Positions 62,335 to 64,000 of a stretch of DNA of 64,000 nt are shown here, piece by piece (within the stretch, counting starts at the first letter, position 1; each line of letters starts with the position of its first letter). The notes beneath the pieces were generated by a model, which saw only the letters and a program-made list of their open reading frames with translations, was not told the origin of the DNA and made no database searches. A program made the position numbers and the translations under genes. Origin of the DNA: Chitinophaga polysaccharea (GTDB taxonomy: Bacteria > Bacteroidota > Bacteroidia > Chitinophagales > Chitinophagaceae). Where the stretch lies: NCBI RefSeq assembly GCF_007829335.1, contig NZ_VIWO01000005.1, positions 248,001 to 312,000 on the forward strand, in the 5' to 3' direction.

Positions 62335-62935
62335 AAAGCGGTACTGTCATCTCTGCCCTTCCCTTCTCGGTTAAATACGGATAAAACAGCTGCTCAATCA
62401 GTGTAACGTAATAACCTACCGCCTTCTTCCCTTTTAACCCGGTATTGAGCTCATTGGCGGAAATCCAGAAATCACCAATGATATAAATGTTCCTGATCAG
62501 GCTTTCCCATACGGGAGCAGGAATATCTGTACGCATAATGCCCGTTTCGCGGTAATTCGCAAATAATTCCAGGAACTGCTCCCGCCGGAGCGCAAACCGC
62601 CTGGCATATTCCTTTTTTACCGACGGTAAGCGCCTTGCAATCACCACAAAATGGATATAGATAAACCGGTAATTATAGATATGCTCCATAATCGCTACAA
62701 TAGATGATTTTAGCGCATCGAGGGTCAACTCCTTAAACATGGGTAATTCGTTCAATTCCCCAATGTGATTGGTATAGATCGTGGCAATAATATCGTCGGC
62801 ATTCTTAAAGTAGTATTGAATGTTGCTATGGCTGATCCCCATTTCTTTGGCGATGTGCCGGATAGTAATCACATCTATCCCCTGCTCGTTGAACAGGCGG
62901 GTGGCGGTAACCAGTATCTTCTCTTTGGTGCTCAT
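62333..62935 (-). CDS. TetR-family transcriptional regulator
   Basis: A protein of 200 residues from the chosen start at 62935 (MSTKEKILVTATRLFNEQGI). The N-terminal HTH (about 5-60) contains TIRHIAKEMGISHSNIQYYF. The ligand-binding C-terminal part is divergent, with YNYRFIYIHFVVIARRLPSV. It is divergent from a FAD-monooxygenase gene with two operator-like palindromes between the starts, which suggests it represses both genes. Confidence 0.93.
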   Translation of the reverse strand: MSTKEKILVTATRLFNEQGIDVITIRHIAKEMGISHSNIQYYFKNADDIIATIYTNHIGELNELPMFKELTLDALKSSIVAIMEHIYNYRFIYIHFVVIARRLPSVKKEYARRFALRREQFLELFANYRETGIMRTDIPAPVWESLIRNIYIIGDFWISANELNTGLKGKKAVGYYVTLIEQLFYPYLTEKGRAEMTVPL

Positions 62936-62951
62936 AGCAGCGAAAATAGAA

Positions 62952-63004
62952 AATTTAGTACAAATGTACAAGAATGAAATATTTTTGTACATTTGTACTA
63001 AATT
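62952..63004. promoter_or_regulatory. Paired operator: 20-bp perfect inverted repeat with inner palindromes
   Basis: The 20-nt arms 62952-62971 and 62985-63004 are exact reverse complements separated by 13 nt. Each arm contains a near-palindromic half (GTACAAATGTAC or GTACATTTGTAC), so the site reads as two TetR-type operators. It lies between the divergent starts at 62935 and 63014. Confidence 0.85.
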
Positions 63005-63013
63005 ATAAAAATC

Positions 63014-64000
63014 ATGAAGGCGATTATCATAGGAGCTGGCATAGGGGGACTTACCACCGCCATTGCATTACAGCAACAGCAGATCCAATTCGAGATATAT
63101 GAAGCAGCGCCGGAACTGAAGGCCGTAGGAGCCGGTATCTGGCTGGGAGGCAATGCCATGAATGTTTATGAGCGCCTTGGCCTCGCAGACGCATTAAAAG
63201 CACCCTCCATATTCCTGGAGTCGGTATTTATAAAAGATGTGAAAGGCCAATTGTTGCAATTCATTGACAACCTCGACATTCAACAGCGGTATGGCAACGC
63301 CACCCACGCCATACATCGTGGCACCTTGCAGCAAATACTGGCCAATGCGGTAAAGCAACCGATACACCTCGGTAAAAGATGCGTGGGCATTAACGGCAAT
63401 GTGGTACGTTTTGAAGATGGGACTACCGACAGCGCCGATGTGATTATAGGCGCAGATGGTATCCGGTCGGTGGTACGGGAGCAGTATGTAACCAAAGCCC
63501 AATACCGCTACTCCGGGCAAACCTGCTGGCGGGCCATTATCAACACTACCCTTCCGCCATCAGAGCAGGTGAGCAGCGGGGAAGTATGGAGCCGTAAAGG
63601 CGGGGTAAGAGCTTCCATTTCACAGGTAGGCGACCAACAGGTATATTTCTGGATGACCAAAGCCATGCCTGCAGGCAGCAAATTTTCTCCTGCAGAAGCA
63701 CTGACTTTTATACGGCGCGAACTGGCGCCTTTTGATTTGCGCATACAGGATATCGTGAGCCGCCTGGATCCGGATGCTTTGATACATGGCGACCTTTATG
63801 ACATACAACCCCTGAAACAATGGTATCGCGGTAATGTAGTACTGGTAGGAGATGCGGCACATGCTTCCACGCCCAACCTGGGACAGGGCGCCAGCCAGGC
63901 GATTGAAGATGCCTATGTATTGGCCGCCTACCTGGGCCAGGAATCACGGCCGGAAAGAACCTTCGCCAAATACCAGGCGAGGCGTTTAAAACGCGCCAAA
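63014..64000 (+). CDS. FAD-dependent monooxygenase, partial at window end
   Basis: At least 329 residues, reading to the edge. Flavin group A features are present: the dinucleotide-binding motif IIGAGIGGLTTAIALQQ, DG motif VIIGADGIRSVVR and GD motif VVLVGDAAHASTPNLGQGAS. Family members hydroxylate aromatic or other small molecules, and some inactivate antibiotics, but nothing here specifies the substrate. Control by the neighbouring TetR protein is likely. Confidence 0.9.
   Translation, partial: MKAIIIGAGIGGLTTAIALQQQQIQFEIYEAAPELKAVGAGIWLGGNAMNVYERLGLADALKAPSIFLESVFIKDVKGQLLQFIDNLDIQQRYGNATHAIHRGTLQQILANAVKQPIHLGKRCVGINGNVVRFEDGTTDSADVIIGADGIRSVVREQYVTKAQYRYSGQTCWRAIINTTLPPSEQVSSGEVWSRKGGVRASISQVGDQQVYFWMTKAMPAGSKFSPAEALTFIRRELAPFDLRIQDIVSRLDPDALIHGDLYDIQPLKQWYRGNVVLVGDAAHASTPNLGQGASQAIEDAYVLAAYLGQESRPERTFAKYQARRLKRAK

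Noticed and set aside
62333..64000. A confirmed antibiotic-resistance monooxygenase (TetX)
   Set aside because: The FAD and NAD(P)H-type motifs are generic to group A flavoproteins, the gene is cut off, and no TetX-specific residues can be assigned.

Overview
The window looks like a chromosomal segment of a Bacteroidota species, most likely Chitinophagaceae and plausibly Chitinophaga. The evidence is two SusC/SusD pairs, a FecI/FecR-type sigma/anti-sigma couple, many signal-peptide and lipoprotein carbohydrate enzymes, proteins with DUF4846, DUF4349 and YXWGXW repeats, and TAnnTTTG-type promoter elements. No rRNA, integrase, transposase or CRISPR array was seen. Identifications rest on reading motifs by eye; no database search was run.

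Layout. 1-4.7 kb: partial dinB (DNA polymerase IV), a pentapeptide-repeat protein and a GH2 beta-galactosidase. 4.7-12.5 kb: the tail of a decayed serine-hydrolase-like gene, an AraC regulator, and a four-gene run of a DUF1549/DUF1553 cytochrome-type lipoprotein with a CBM6-like insert, a DUF1501 protein, a sugar isomerase/epimerase-like TIM barrel, and a membrane cytochrome/leucine-rich protein. 12.6-15.8 kb: a WYL-family regulator lacking its WYL domain, two adjacent perfect inverted repeats, a tRNA-like RNA gene whose anticodon loop carries a repeat-containing insertion of about 114 nt, and a zinc-ribbon/TerD-like protein. 15.9-18.7 kb: an outer-membrane barrel protein and xseB/xseA. 18.9-27.2 kb: an ECF sigma, FecR, SusC with STN domain, SusD and metallophosphoesterase locus. 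27.2-44.6 kb: housekeeping and small regulatory genes (DUF4846, CobW, Lgt, YycJ-like, PA2169-like, Crp/Fnr, hydrolases, DUF4349, AraC, Gfo/Idh, SGNH, ABC ATPase, dipeptidase, RidA, YXWGXW, DinB-like/GlxA). 44.7-61.2 kb: a pectin utilisation locus. 61.3-64 kb: GNAT, a glycine-zipper lipoprotein, and a TetR/FAD-monooxygenase divergon running off the end.

The pectin locus reads as one pathway. Pectin methylesterase and a GH43 enzyme, with a rhamnogalacturonan acetylesterase-GH28 fusion and a GH105 hydrolase, deconstruct pectin. SusC/SusD imports oligosaccharides. UxaC, UxaB and UxaA carry galacturonate to 2-keto-3-deoxygluconate. A LacI regulator sits between the two operons, and an 18-nt motif repeated upstream of both, with a reversed partial copy abutting lacI itself, is its probable operator.

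The strongest candidate for something undescribed is the 12.6-15.8 kb locus. Its RNA forms perfect acceptor (7 bp), D (4 bp), anticodon (5 bp) and T (5 bp) stems with canonical D- and T-loop residues, but has 121 nt where a 7-nt anticodon loop should be. It lies between an HTH-only regulator and a TerD-like stress protein.
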